From: CAYONZ01 sp964405465
Lineage (GTDB): Bacteria > Bdellovibrionota > Bdellovibrionia > Bdellovibrionales > JAMPXM01
NCBI GenBank assembly: GCA_964405465.1
Contig: CAYONZ010000009.1
Location: 1 to 64,000, forward strand
Length of the DNA stretch: 64,000 nucleotides
Reading direction: 5' to 3'
How positions within the stretch are numbered: position 1 is the first letter of the stretch; each line of letters begins with the position of its first letter. Positions 45,301-53,441 of this stretch are shown here, one piece after another. The notes below the pieces were generated by a model. The model ran no database searches, was not told where the DNA came from, and saw only the letters and a program-made list of their open reading frames with translations. A program made the translations under genes and the position numbers.

Positions 45301-46050
45301 CAAACCTGAATTGGAATCAGCGGCAGTCCATGAATCCACCTGAACATTTTCAAGCCAGAGCGGAACCTGCAGCCCCTGTCCTGTCGTCGCCTTACCCAAC
45401 AGAACCATCTGCGACTGGGCAGCATCGACAACTTGATCCTGAGGCAAATCATTTTTCAGCAAATCAACAAAAGCACCACTCCAAGGGTTCACGGCCATCG
45501 ACAAAGTACGAATTCCTCGCTGCACCCCATCCGCAAAAAGACGACGTTCGAACTTGATGAATTTCGGCTGTAGTGCCCATGAAAATTTAATTTCTTCTGA
45601 CCAGTGCAAGCAGCCAAATGTATCGGTCATCACTTCCTGAGAACGCTCGCTTGTCGGCTCTGATGTCGGCACGGAAATCTGCTCTGGTGTCTGTGGCGGC
45701 AACTGAGACTTCGAATCAGACTGAATCTGAAACTTATTGTTCCGAATGACATCAAGAGTTGTCTTATCCTGCAAACAGACTTTAAAGTTATACAAACGAG
45801 ATTTTGGAATTTTATAAACAACATCCATTTCTTTTTCTGAAGATACAGCTGAAACTTCACTCACATTGAAAGTCGACTTAGACTCATCGATATCGCCTGA
45901 CTTCTTTGGTGCACGCAAACACCCAACCAAGGTCAGCGCCAGAAAAACGACTGGCAATGCTGCAGAGAAAGCAGACGAAAAACTCGCGATGTCTTTCGCT
46001 CCACCCAATACGAGCATTCGAATTTCAGACAGACCCATCTTCATGCGCAT
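42352..46050 (-). CDS. Very large lipoprotein with a duplicated Cys domain, unknown function
   Basis: A 1232-residue exported lipoprotein. A signal peptide ends in a lipobox-like LTLVGC (Cys44). I do not recognise a family. A domain is repeated: residues about 86-172 and 425-505 share the order F/LKxC, RNxxFxI, then GCLxW, with one conserved Cys before and one after (C92/C147; C433/C469), so each may be a disulfide-bonded beta-sandwich. Other parts are beta-rich with Gln/Ser-rich spacers. The last third is alpha/beta with no motif. The ATG at 46050 directly follows the stop of the barrel-protein gene (AAGGG seven bases upstream), so the two are cotranscribed and may work together at the outer membrane. 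Confidence 0.68.
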   Translation of the reverse strand: MRMKMGLSEIRMLVLGGAKDIASFSSAFSAALPVVFLALTLVGCLRAPKKSGDIDESKSTFNVSEVSAVSSEKEMDVVYKIPKSRLYNFKVCLQDKTTLDVIRNNKFQIQSDSKSQLPPQTPEQISVPTSEPTSERSQEVMTDTFGCLHWSEEIKFSWALQPKFIKFERRLFADGVQRGIRTLSMAVNPWSGAFVDLLKNDLPQDQVVDAAQSQMVLLGKATTGQGLQVPLWLENVQVDSWTAADSNSGLTASLVLRPRVKTRNLLGQMELLNLQSGEFKVRVHLVAQIEKNGKAKRVLLAKSESDSVTMASGVFKVNLPLHVQGQPQNGQIEMALELLPTKELANVRGFEGVFRLGSYTSLTGVKSGELISELSLNDEKFSILNYLSQFDQKDQSVVPPLAKFLVSPVHVQVEKFFAVGTVEKKALLSLKACVTSPVHNGDLVRNEAFSISLLDQQTQVGRRTLENGCLVWNDHLQYSLFKSNELLRKTIHIRHASGFSQEIELIFEPWNSDREKFARDRRELESVSMGAAGAGLGKPLAHTLGIGTAAKGLNSTSGLRPGQSQLVLEGLSLAQNTDDDRYTVDHDLMMKHHSSRRISLGARIVVPQQTDDATPASASLPTGFYLMKFAIVRGAVSLQEVQSGHLQNPQMNSSGYSRNKDLRPKEIEFYQRVVEVNGLAKIQETIHLQSSDLQSQDSMADLYVQLVPLEQSTLNSEAKTGEVNSSVQEISADQSGLYSPIYFGNLNTGRGGASELVELTKANRSGVNFTSLLALREEVEILKRNWAAQARRHDWFMKNSNTDMVFMRNDQRIVKSFIAQPGGADLNSQALLVKTVGGFDYVLQALSGKSPLYSSIKEKSQGLASAAKWIAKPVAEASMLNEWMPGLMGKLRGYNAVAEWPTAVAEPEKEMMAFIYGDLNSSKAMQKNLCGFWHFGFLGRGDLQQKYMINQEKLFESFGLCQDISTTKGVTSVFDLQSFDHVFEVGSEVRRVDVISESLQISNTFAKRVASFYGEMDTHAKTFTPQKILEPLAESFKALKVFLAGFPFSYNISHSESNANEYLKGQMYIAGDARTLSVDGVALEIPVKKYEACTTITLKPSFIANSGLLKAMNESLSPLQKQQVLSRGLTICSGWVDSRPKTIVENYYTLATPNTGAQISYNPNSPEANLINVSLRGQGDFFSFRDAINGQPISDKSHDVRVDAHKEIQNGLQAAKNQRRAVPSVNGIFSKN

Positions 46051-47670
46051 TTAAAAACCCTTTAAAGTCGCTTCAAATAGAAAACCCAAATACTTCTGCT
46101 GACTCTGCGTTGGCGTCTCAATCAACGGTGACGCCTCAGAGTAATATGTTGAAACCTTGAAATCGCTCTCAGGAAATGCAAAGTCCAAACGGTAAACATT
46201 GCCTTCGCGATTGGCGCGTCCATACATCATTTCTCCGTAGTAGGCTGGAGCTACGTCGGCTTCCGCAAAATATTGCTCCCACCGTGGCTTTACGATCAAG
46301 TCTTTGCCAAATGGCAACTCCGCTCCTAAGATAAATGCGCGGGCTTCCTTTTGTCCCTCGGGTGCTCGAGAGTTCTGATACCCCTGAGCTCCGACTGAAA
46401 TCTTGTAGCCACGATACACATCGTAGCTCAAACCACCGCCAACACCGAAACCATCAAATTCATATTCAAACGACGACAACTCTTCACTCGACCCATTGAC
46501 GGTGTTTCCATAAATTCCACCCTGGTAAGCGATACTTGCTGGAAGATTTCGAAAACCGTAGTGGAAGACTTTTCCTTTTGCGACAACTGGCCCAAGTCCG
46601 TCGATTTTAATCGATAGATTTTCGGTGTTGAATTGTGGAATCGATTCACGTTCTGTTGCTTTTGACCTCAAGCTTGGACTGGTTGGAATAGCTTGCTCGG
46701 CCTGCAACTGTACGAAGCCCCACCGACCTTCGGTCTTCAAGGTTTCACGCACACCAGGAAATGCCCGGTACCCAACAACCAAAGGCATATCGAATGAGGA
46801 CTGGTCGATGGCTCCGGCATCAAATCCAAGTACCGAAACTGGGTGCCAAGTGACAATTCCCTCATTCAACCAAAGAAAACTATTGTTCTGTAAATCAGCC
46901 AGTCGACTCTGCACATGGCCCGCGAAAAAAAATGCGGTTGCGCTGAGATGCATATCTAGCGTCCTAGGTAAAAGTGCGTATTTGCCATCAATTCCAAATC
47001 GCATTCCAGCTGATTGCATATTGTCAAATTCGCTGGCCAGTTCAACGCCCGAAACACCAACGCGAAAATCTACATTGAGACGTTTCGGCGTCGGAACCAT
47101 TCCTGTGATGCTGTTTGCAACTGGATTTGTCGCGAAAGAATCTTTCGATCTTGCTAGATCTGAAGGTGAATTTGCAATTGAACTCGACGTCAATACAACG
47201 ACCGGAGCCGTGATCGGCATCACCGTTTTCAGAGGCAGATTTTGCGGAATGCTCGTTGTATTTTGCTGCTTATTATTTGAAGCCTTAAAAGCTAAAGGTT
47301 TGCTCGGACGAACAGAAGCTGATCGAACCAGGTTCTTTTTAGACACGAATTTAGCGGCCCGCGAATGATGAGTTGCCTGCGACTGCCCAGCAGAACGAGA
47401 AGACACTGGCTTTTTTGCATACTTCTTTTGTGCTGTTGAAACTTGGGTCAAAGTCGATGCCACAGCTGACTTTTTTGCATTTTTATTACTGCGTGTTTGG
47501 GAGAACTGAGACGAACTACTTGGTTTTTCTAGAGTCAATTCGGTATTTGCAACGCTGGCGTCTGTAAAAAACAACAAGCTAAATGCCAATCCAATAGCCA
47601 CAACAACAAATCTCATTGACCACTTACCTAGTGGCTTAAGAGCCCTGTTGAATTTCTTCATGACCCGCAT
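46051..47670 (-). CDS. Exported beta-barrel protein with basic linker, unknown function
   Basis: About 539 residues. A signal peptide (FVVVAIGLAFSLLFFTDASVA) is followed by about 120 residues rich in Ser, Lys, Gln and Arg, then a region of alternating strands with aromatic ends (RFGIDGKYALLPRTLDMHLSA, GGGLSYDVYRGYKISVGAQGY) and a C-terminal LFEATLKGF that ends in Phe. This points to an outer-membrane barrel. The start at 47670 has AAGGA seven bases upstream; the longer frame begins at 47748. The basic linker could contact peptidoglycan or LPS. It is directly upstream of the 1232-residue lipoprotein and divergent from the lipoprotein at 47866. Confidence 0.65.
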   Translation of the reverse strand: MRVMKKFNRALKPLGKWSMRFVVVAIGLAFSLLFFTDASVANTELTLEKPSSSSQFSQTRSNKNAKKSAVASTLTQVSTAQKKYAKKPVSSRSAGQSQATHHSRAAKFVSKKNLVRSASVRPSKPLAFKASNNKQQNTTSIPQNLPLKTVMPITAPVVVLTSSSIANSPSDLARSKDSFATNPVANSITGMVPTPKRLNVDFRVGVSGVELASEFDNMQSAGMRFGIDGKYALLPRTLDMHLSATAFFFAGHVQSRLADLQNNSFLWLNEGIVTWHPVSVLGFDAGAIDQSSFDMPLVVGYRAFPGVRETLKTEGRWGFVQLQAEQAIPTSPSLRSKATERESIPQFNTENLSIKIDGLGPVVAKGKVFHYGFRNLPASIAYQGGIYGNTVNGSSEELSSFEYEFDGFGVGGGLSYDVYRGYKISVGAQGYQNSRAPEGQKEARAFILGAELPFGKDLIVKPRWEQYFAEADVAPAYYGEMMYGRANREGNVYRLDFAFPESDFKVSTYYSEASPLIETPTQSQQKYLGFLFEATLKGF

Positions 47671-47865
47671 AACCCTATCCTTGCTGACCTCCCCACCTAG
47701 AGAGGCCTTACCATGACTTACTTCAAAAACTGTGCTGAGTGGAATCATCCAAAATCCAAGGAGTTAGCTTTACCCTATCAAACGCCAGTGCCCATAAACT
47801 ATTCGCGATAGCCCAAAAACGGCAACAAGCCTAAAGTTGAGTCTTTACAAATCCGATGTATAACT

Positions 47866-50370
47866 ATGCAACGGTTTGCGTCTCGTCTCAGATTGAAACA
47901 ATCGAAAACTATCGTGTTGATCGGTGCCACACTGATTGTGCTCTTGTTTTCATTTCAAAACTGCCAAATGCAAAGTCCTATCAAATTTCAGTCTTTGGCG
48001 TCTCTTTCGAGTGGCCTTCAATCTACAAGCCGCGGAGGAAACGGTGATGGCTACGAAGGAAAACCTGATGGTACTTTTGTTCGCGTAATTCCTGGATACA
48101 CTTGCAAAGACAAAGACCAGAATGAACAACCATCCGAACACTCTGTTTTAAAAATTGTATCTAACGGTTCCAACTCTTTGGCTAATTCTTCGATCACGCT
48201 GACGACGAATGAGCCGCAGCAATGTGCGGCCCGCACCGATTCAAACATCAACGCAAGTGACCTCACCATCTCTTCGTTACAGTCAAAAATCATTGCGCTT
48301 AACGACGGACTCTATCGGAGAATCGACGAAAACAAAAAAACAAATTCATCGCTGACTGCAATTTCAACAGTGATCTCTACAGAAATCTCTACAGAAATTT
48401 CAACAGAGTCTTGGTGCCGCAGTCCTGCACCAGCAAAATCCAATGGTCCAGCGACTAGCACCACTCAGACAAATCTAACAGAGACTAGCGCAACATCGAA
48501 CACCACCAATTCAAATAGCCCCAATGTCACCATTGACCTCATCATCACCAAAGCACAGAATCAAAACAACTCTGAAATTCTGCCGCAAGTTGAACTCGTT
48601 CTGGCACAAAACTCGCAAGGTGCCACGCAACAAATTCAAGTTCTGCCATTTTCAGTGTCACGCTCGGTGAGCATGCAAAAAATCAATTATCAACAGCAAG
48701 ACTTTTCGCTCGAAATCGCTGCTGATCAGACTCAAGCTGCAAGCATGCACACCTTCTCGGCAAGGGTTCGCGCCAGAGTCAAAACGGATTCCACTTCTTC
48801 ATCCAGCAATGCCTTTCAGGAAATTGATCAAGAACTAGAGTGTCGCCTGGGAGGCCAATTTGATGGTGTGATATGGCCTTCACCAGCGCTAGCGAAATTG
48901 CAAATCAGCGAGTTTAAAGTTTTAAAACCGGATTCACCCAATCAATCACCAAGCAAGTTGATTGTGTCAGCTCGAGAGAGCAACACAGATCCCTACGCAC
49001 TTTTCCTCATTGATCTCAAATCACAGAGTCGCAAAAAAATATCACCGCCGTTTACTCCAGGTAGCGCAGGCGTGAGTCACTTTCTCATAACACCAAACGA
49101 AAAAGATATTCTGTACATAGGAACTCATGGGATAGCGAACTCACCCGACCTTTATCGCCTTGCAATTGATCAATCCAAATTCAATCAGCTCAGCTCCACA
49201 CGCCAATTTGCAGGCCCCGCCGTCCCTGCTAATTTTGTTTTTGATGAGCTCAGTTCGCGAGTTATATTTATGGAGCCTACAAACAAACAGGGATTTCCAA
49301 TAACCGAACTTTTTCTTCGCTCGAACACTCTCGACGGTCAATCACTGGTCAAAATAGTGGATGAAGTAGATCCGCTAGAGGACCAGGCGCGTGAATTTAA
49401 AATTGATCAGTCATCTGGTCGCTTGCATTTCACTCTTGGCTTTCAACAAGCACGAAGTTTTAGTTCTGCCACCGACGGCACTGGACTAATGACCGTTCAC
49501 GACCCGACAGCTACAAACTCTGCTCCAACCGCTTTGACCCAACTCTATGTGCCCTGGTACAACAGCCTCCAATTGGTTGAACCTCTGAACTACCTGTTCT
49601 TCCGAGGCACAATCACCAGCAATGGTGCCGTTGCGACTTCTCCTGCAGCCCACATAGGTGTCTCCCTAATTCGAACTAATAAAGATGGATCTCAGCCTCT
49701 CGTCTTAGGACCCTACTCTGCTGTCAATTCATACTCTCCTGACCACATGCAAATCTCGGCAATAAATGGAGACTCCAATAATCCAGGAATTGCCATCATG
49801 AAATTGGATGGGACCCAAACTTGGAGCATTGGGGCCCGACAGATTCAAGAAATTTACTGGACTCCGCAGAGCGATAGTCTGATTGTTTTAATGGATGACA
49901 TGAAACCCCAGGAGCAACGACTTTACTTATACTCTCGAGATGGACAGCACCGAATTCTACTCTCCCGCCCTGAGGAATCATGGGTCGCAAGTTCGATTCT
50001 TGCCCCTGGTGGCCAGGGGGTCTACTATTGGTCTAAACAGGGTTTATTTAGCTATTTAAATTTTGTCACCTTTGATGGACAAACAAGAGTTCGGCTACCC
50101 AACACCGAAGTGTCTGGTCCTAATATTTTCAATTTCACATTCTTTAAAGATTCAACACGAGCGGTGTTTATGGCAGATCGAGATAGTGATTCTAAGTTTG
50201 AATTGTATGTTCTTTCGCTCGACGGTCGATCTCTTTTACAAATCAATGATCGCTATGTCGACTATGGCGGTGTAACCTCATTTGAAATCATCAATGACAA
50301 CGAGATCTTTTTTAAAACTGCACCACTCAACCCGCTTTCAGCCTCGCTCTTCGCTTGGAAAGATCAATGA
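47866..50370 (+). CDS. Lipoprotein with TolB/WD40-like beta-propeller
   Basis: An 834-residue exported protein with a signal peptide ending in a lipobox-like SFQNCQ. Residues about 80-320 are rich in Asn, Ser and Thr with a 12-base DNA repeat (ISTE units) near residue 166-181; the remainder contains repeated four-strand blades of the TolB type, such as LLSRPEESWVASSILAPGGQGVYYWSK and ITPNEKDILYIGTHG. A beta-propeller binding surface is the likely fold; binding partner unknown. It is divergent from the barrel/lipoprotein operon, from which 117 bases separate it. Its 3' end overlaps the regulator gene on the other strand by 44 bases. Confidence 0.65.
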   Translation: MQRFASRLRLKQSKTIVLIGATLIVLLFSFQNCQMQSPIKFQSLASLSSGLQSTSRGGNGDGYEGKPDGTFVRVIPGYTCKDKDQNEQPSEHSVLKIVSNGSNSLANSSITLTTNEPQQCAARTDSNINASDLTISSLQSKIIALNDGLYRRIDENKKTNSSLTAISTVISTEISTEISTESWCRSPAPAKSNGPATSTTQTNLTETSATSNTTNSNSPNVTIDLIITKAQNQNNSEILPQVELVLAQNSQGATQQIQVLPFSVSRSVSMQKINYQQQDFSLEIAADQTQAASMHTFSARVRARVKTDSTSSSSNAFQEIDQELECRLGGQFDGVIWPSPALAKLQISEFKVLKPDSPNQSPSKLIVSARESNTDPYALFLIDLKSQSRKKISPPFTPGSAGVSHFLITPNEKDILYIGTHGIANSPDLYRLAIDQSKFNQLSSTRQFAGPAVPANFVFDELSSRVIFMEPTNKQGFPITELFLRSNTLDGQSLVKIVDEVDPLEDQAREFKIDQSSGRLHFTLGFQQARSFSSATDGTGLMTVHDPTATNSAPTALTQLYVPWYNSLQLVEPLNYLFFRGTITSNGAVATSPAAHIGVSLIRTNKDGSQPLVLGPYSAVNSYSPDHMQISAINGDSNNPGIAIMKLDGTQTWSIGARQIQEIYWTPQSDSLIVLMDDMKPQEQRLYLYSRDGQHRILLSRPEESWVASSILAPGGQGVYYWSKQGLFSYLNFVTFDGQTRVRLPNTEVSGPNIFNFTFFKDSTRAVFMADRDSDSKFELYVLSLDGRSLLQINDRYVDYGGVTSFEIINDNEIFFKTAPLNPLSASLFAWKDQ
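48361..48408 (+). repeat. Four 12-base units in the beta-propeller lipoprotein gene
   Basis: Four 12-base units (ATTTCAACAGTG, ATCTCTACAGAA, ATCTCTACAGAA, ATTTCAACAGAG) code IST(V/E) repeats. Copy number may vary between strains; the frame is kept because each unit is 12 bases. Confidence 0.7.
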
Positions 50371-52078
50371 GAGTAAGGGAAGGTCTCTGTGAGCGAAGCC
50401 AGCCAGAGGGTAAGATTTGCTTGGTAAAAGCATAAACTCGTCCCCTGCCATTACCTGCTGATTTCAGCCAACCCCGCGCCTCGAGACGAGCCAGCAACCT
50501 CTGCGCCGTTCGCCGAGAAACGCCCCAACAAGATCTGGCTTTTTCGTTACTAATTAATTTTTCTAATTCTCTCAATTTTACGCCGAGACCAGCAGACGAG
50601 TGGTCTGCTAAAGGTGATTTAATGGTGCGATAGAGATGTAAAAAATAGGTGTAATCATTTTCAATTAACTTTACATCGGTCGGGAGACGAACACAAATAG
50701 GCTTCTTCATCTCAATTCGAAACTCTGACGCTCGAACATCCACATTGAGTGGAATACCATGCAACTCAAGCCAATTGCGTAACCTTTGAGTGCATTTATT
50801 CAGGCGATTGACCGAGCTGAAAGCGTCAAAATATTCACCAGGAAAAACCAAAGAATAAATTCGCCCGACACGCTCCGAACGGTAAAGATCCAGAAAAAGA
50901 GCCAATAACATGCGATGATTGTTCTTCATACGTTCGGTCTTGTTTAACGGTTGTCCGCGCCAAGTCCAATTCTGTAGATCCAGGATGTCATTCGATGCTT
51001 CGCCAACTTCAAAATAGTTCTTCTCGATTGATAGCGGTAAAGAGTCCTGGTGTGCTCGTTCTATTATTTTTTGTCGATAACCTAAAAATGGCGTTCCCCA
51101 ATAGAGCTTCTCTAAGGTGTTGACATCTTTTTGCCAGATTCCAAAATGGAAGTCTAAATCTCGAACAGTCTCCCAGTGGCGGCTTGCTATCGCTTGAGCA
51201 CGTAGTTGTGCCGCTGCATCCAATGCCAATTCGCGCTGGTCCTTGCGATCATTGTACTTCTCTGTACACTTCTCTGTACACTTCTCTGTGCACTGCTCAG
51301 TACAATTCTCGGTGGCCCCACGCACACTCTCAAATGACAAAAATGTTTTCCATTTTTTGATAAAAATATTCGACAACACGTTCGCGTTTTGTAATGTGGC
51401 CTGAGCGTTCTCTATGGTCTTTAGCGCGCGCTCATAATCACCCTGAAAAAAGTAATTCTGCGCCAAAATCTCAAAAAGATTTCCAAGTAATAGTTTGGCA
51501 TTCATTTGCTTAGCTTGCCGCAAGCCTCGACGAATCAGTCTTTGCGCAATTTGATAGCGACCGATGGCTGAGTAGGCCGCCGCCAAATTCACTTGCCCCA
51601 CAAGACGTTGATAATCCGTGATATTTGATGAGGCGATGAATCTCTTCAGCAGTGGAACCGAAGGTCCATAATCCCATTCTTTGAAAAAACCGATCGAGGA
51701 GGTGAGCAAGATTTCAGGATATTCATCGGCATTTACGCGATTTAAAAACTCACGTCCCTCATTCAATGCACCTATGGCAATTAAGCCCGCACCATAACTG
51801 GCCCAAGCCGCCTGTTGCTCTTGGTTGGCCCCGAGTGTTGGAGTCTTCTCTGGAGTCCGCACAGAGACCCTCTCAGTGTTCACTAAGGGCCGCAGGATCT
51901 GGAGCGACAGCAGTGGTAGGCCTGAACGCCGGGCAATGTTCGCAACTTGTATTCGCACATCTCCTGGCATTTTCCGACGGCGCTCACTCATCAAACGACG
52001 TCGAACTTCAGAACCCCTCCCGGAGCGAACCAATTCGTCCAATTCTGAAACGTATTTCAGCCAGTTTTTTCTCGTCAT
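50327..52078 (-). CDS. TPR-rich protein with C-terminal winged-helix domain, putative regulator
   Basis: About 583 residues. The N-terminal half is helical TPR-type repeats (LVGQVNLAAAYSAIGRYQIAQRLI, LLLGNLFEILAQNYFFQGDYERALKTI). The middle carries NRLNKCTQRLRNWLELHGIPL, a DNA-binding-like segment, and the C-terminus has a winged-helix pattern SWGVSRRTAQRLLARLEARGWLKSAGNGRGR-like. The protein therefore looks like a signal-responsive transcription factor. A CTEK repeat (four copies) falls in the linker. The ATG at 52078 is chosen; the longer frame begins at 52126. It converges on, and overlaps, the propeller lipoprotein by 44 bases, so it may regulate that cluster (inference). Confidence 0.65.
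   Translation of the reverse strand: MTRKNWLKYVSELDELVRSGRGSEVRRRLMSERRRKMPGDVRIQVANIARRSGLPLLSLQILRPLVNTERVSVRTPEKTPTLGANQEQQAAWASYGAGLIAIGALNEGREFLNRVNADEYPEILLTSSIGFFKEWDYGPSVPLLKRFIASSNITDYQRLVGQVNLAAAYSAIGRYQIAQRLIRRGLRQAKQMNAKLLLGNLFEILAQNYFFQGDYERALKTIENAQATLQNANVLSNIFIKKWKTFLSFESVRGATENCTEQCTEKCTEKCTEKYNDRKDQRELALDAAAQLRAQAIASRHWETVRDLDFHFGIWQKDVNTLEKLYWGTPFLGYRQKIIERAHQDSLPLSIEKNYFEVGEASNDILDLQNWTWRGQPLNKTERMKNNHRMLLALFLDLYRSERVGRIYSLVFPGEYFDAFSSVNRLNKCTQRLRNWLELHGIPLNVDVRASEFRIEMKKPICVRLPTDVKLIENDYTYFLHLYRTIKSPLADHSSAGLGVKLRELEKLISNEKARSCWGVSRRTAQRLLARLEARGWLKSAGNGRGRVYAFTKQILPSGWLRSQRPSLTLIDLSKRRARLKAG
51253..51312 (-). repeat. 12-base tandem repeat in the TPR/HTH regulator
   Basis: About five imperfect 12-base units of TTCTCTGTACAC type, coding CTEQ/CTEK repeats with a cysteine every four residues. 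In-frame copy-number change would alter the linker without disturbing the frame. Confidence 0.75.
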
Positions 52079-52265
52079 GCTAGCTAATCGGCTCCGTCCC
52101 CTAGGGCCTAAAGAATCTCGCAGCACAAATCCTCATTTTCCCAGAATGAAACAATGGGACAAACGCCTGATTCGCCATCACAATTCAATTTTAATCGGCC
52201 ACAACTGTCACTGTGCCCTCCCCAAAAGTTTGCATATCCTGAATTCAGATCAAAAGGGGGCCACA

Positions 52266-53441
52266 GTGCAAAACCTAAAGAACTTAATTCTTGAAACACT
52301 CAGTATGGTACCAAGTGCAGACAACACCCAGCCCTGGAAAATTGCATGGACCGAGACTCCGACGAAACAATACGCCGAAATTCTCCATGACGGTGCTGTC
52401 GCATTTCATTCATTGAACTCCAAAGGAATGGCTTCTTTGTTTTCACTGGGTTTCGTCATAGAGTCCCTGGCATTAGCGGCAACACAGCTTGGATTTAAAA
52501 CCCAAGTTGTCCTCCGCAAATCTCAATGGCAAAATCTCGAAGAGAAAAGTATTTTGCCAGTGGCCCAGCTCATCTTCACCCCTTCTTTAGAGCAGACAAG
52601 CCAAGAGGATAAAGAGCTCTTTGAACAAATTAAAAATCGACATACGCATCGTGGCTTGTACAACAAGGAGTTTTTGAATTCCTCGGTCTTGCAAAGTCTC
52701 AACGAGCAAGATTCTTCCAACGGACAATCTCGCATTCATTATATGCGACCCGAGCAAGATGCGATTCTCACCTATATCTCTCAGGGAGAATCACTGTTGT
52801 GGAAAGAAACCAAACTCGTTTCAGAGATTGCGAAATGGGTCAGATTCACCCAAAAAGAAGTTGAAGCTCACAACACCGGACTCAATGGTGCTGGTCTTGG
52901 ATTTTCAAAATTAGAGCTCCTTTTCCTAAAATTCATCACCCAACATCCAACGCTACTTCGCTTTTTTGCACCCTTCATCGGCAATGTCGTCGTCCCGATG
53001 ACCACCAAGAAGCTTATTCGCTCCAGCTCTGCACTCAGCTGTGTGACTGTAAAACAAATGACTCCAGAGGCCTTAATAGATGCCGGCCGGCTAATGATGT
53101 TCAATTGGCTTCGCCTTACAAAAATGGGATTCGTTATTCACCCCTACACAATAGGATCACTCAATCTATTCAACCTCGAAAACAACTCCATGCCGGGGAT
53201 CTTGAAGCAAAACCATTATACCTTCTTCGTGAATGGTCTTAAGACCGTGAGCAAATTCTTTAAATTGGGATCCAACGAAACTCCGGTTTTCATGTTTCGC
53301 CTTGGCAAAGCAGCCGCCCTCCGTCGCGACCAACAATCAAAGCGAAGACCAACATCGGAACTTTTGGATTCTTATCAGTACTTATCTCTTGGGAAAGATC
53401 ACGCCGATTGTTCCACTGTCGATCCATCGGCTAAAATCTAA
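52266..53441 (+). CDS. Acg/nitroreductase-like flavoprotein
   Basis: A 391-residue protein from a GTG at 52266 (AAGGGGG five to six bases upstream). The N-terminal LETLSMVPSADNTQPWKIAW is the nitroreductase/Acg-type FMN-binding start, with further matches at NRHTHRGLYN and AGRLMMFNWLRLTKMGFVIHPYT. Acg-type proteins are half-conserved nitroreductases that may bind but not turn over flavin; that role is inferred. Longer frames start at 51825 or 52146 but add non-homologous sequence. Its 3' end overlaps the kinase-like gene on the other strand by 60 bases. The regulator gene at 52078 is divergent. Confidence 0.75.
   Translation: MQNLKNLILETLSMVPSADNTQPWKIAWTETPTKQYAEILHDGAVAFHSLNSKGMASLFSLGFVIESLALAATQLGFKTQVVLRKSQWQNLEEKSILPVAQLIFTPSLEQTSQEDKELFEQIKNRHTHRGLYNKEFLNSSVLQSLNEQDSSNGQSRIHYMRPEQDAILTYISQGESLLWKETKLVSEIAKWVRFTQKEVEAHNTGLNGAGLGFSKLELLFLKFITQHPTLLRFFAPFIGNVVVPMTTKKLIRSSSALSCVTVKQMTPEALIDAGRLMMFNWLRLTKMGFVIHPYTIGSLNLFNLENNSMPGILKQNHYTFFVNGLKTVSKFFKLGSNETPVFMFRLGKAAALRRDQQSKRRPTSELLDSYQYLSLGKDHADCSTVDPSAKI

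Noticed and set aside
46625..47368. A 247-codon plus-strand frame opposite the beta-barrel gene.
   Set aside because: Antisense shadow of the Ser/Lys-rich linker and strands; no start site and no recognisable pattern.
38113..53416. A 14-base match GCCGATTGTTCCAC at 38113-38126 and 53403-53416.
   Set aside because: Chance-level length, one copy is inside coding sequence, and no third copy or common context was seen.
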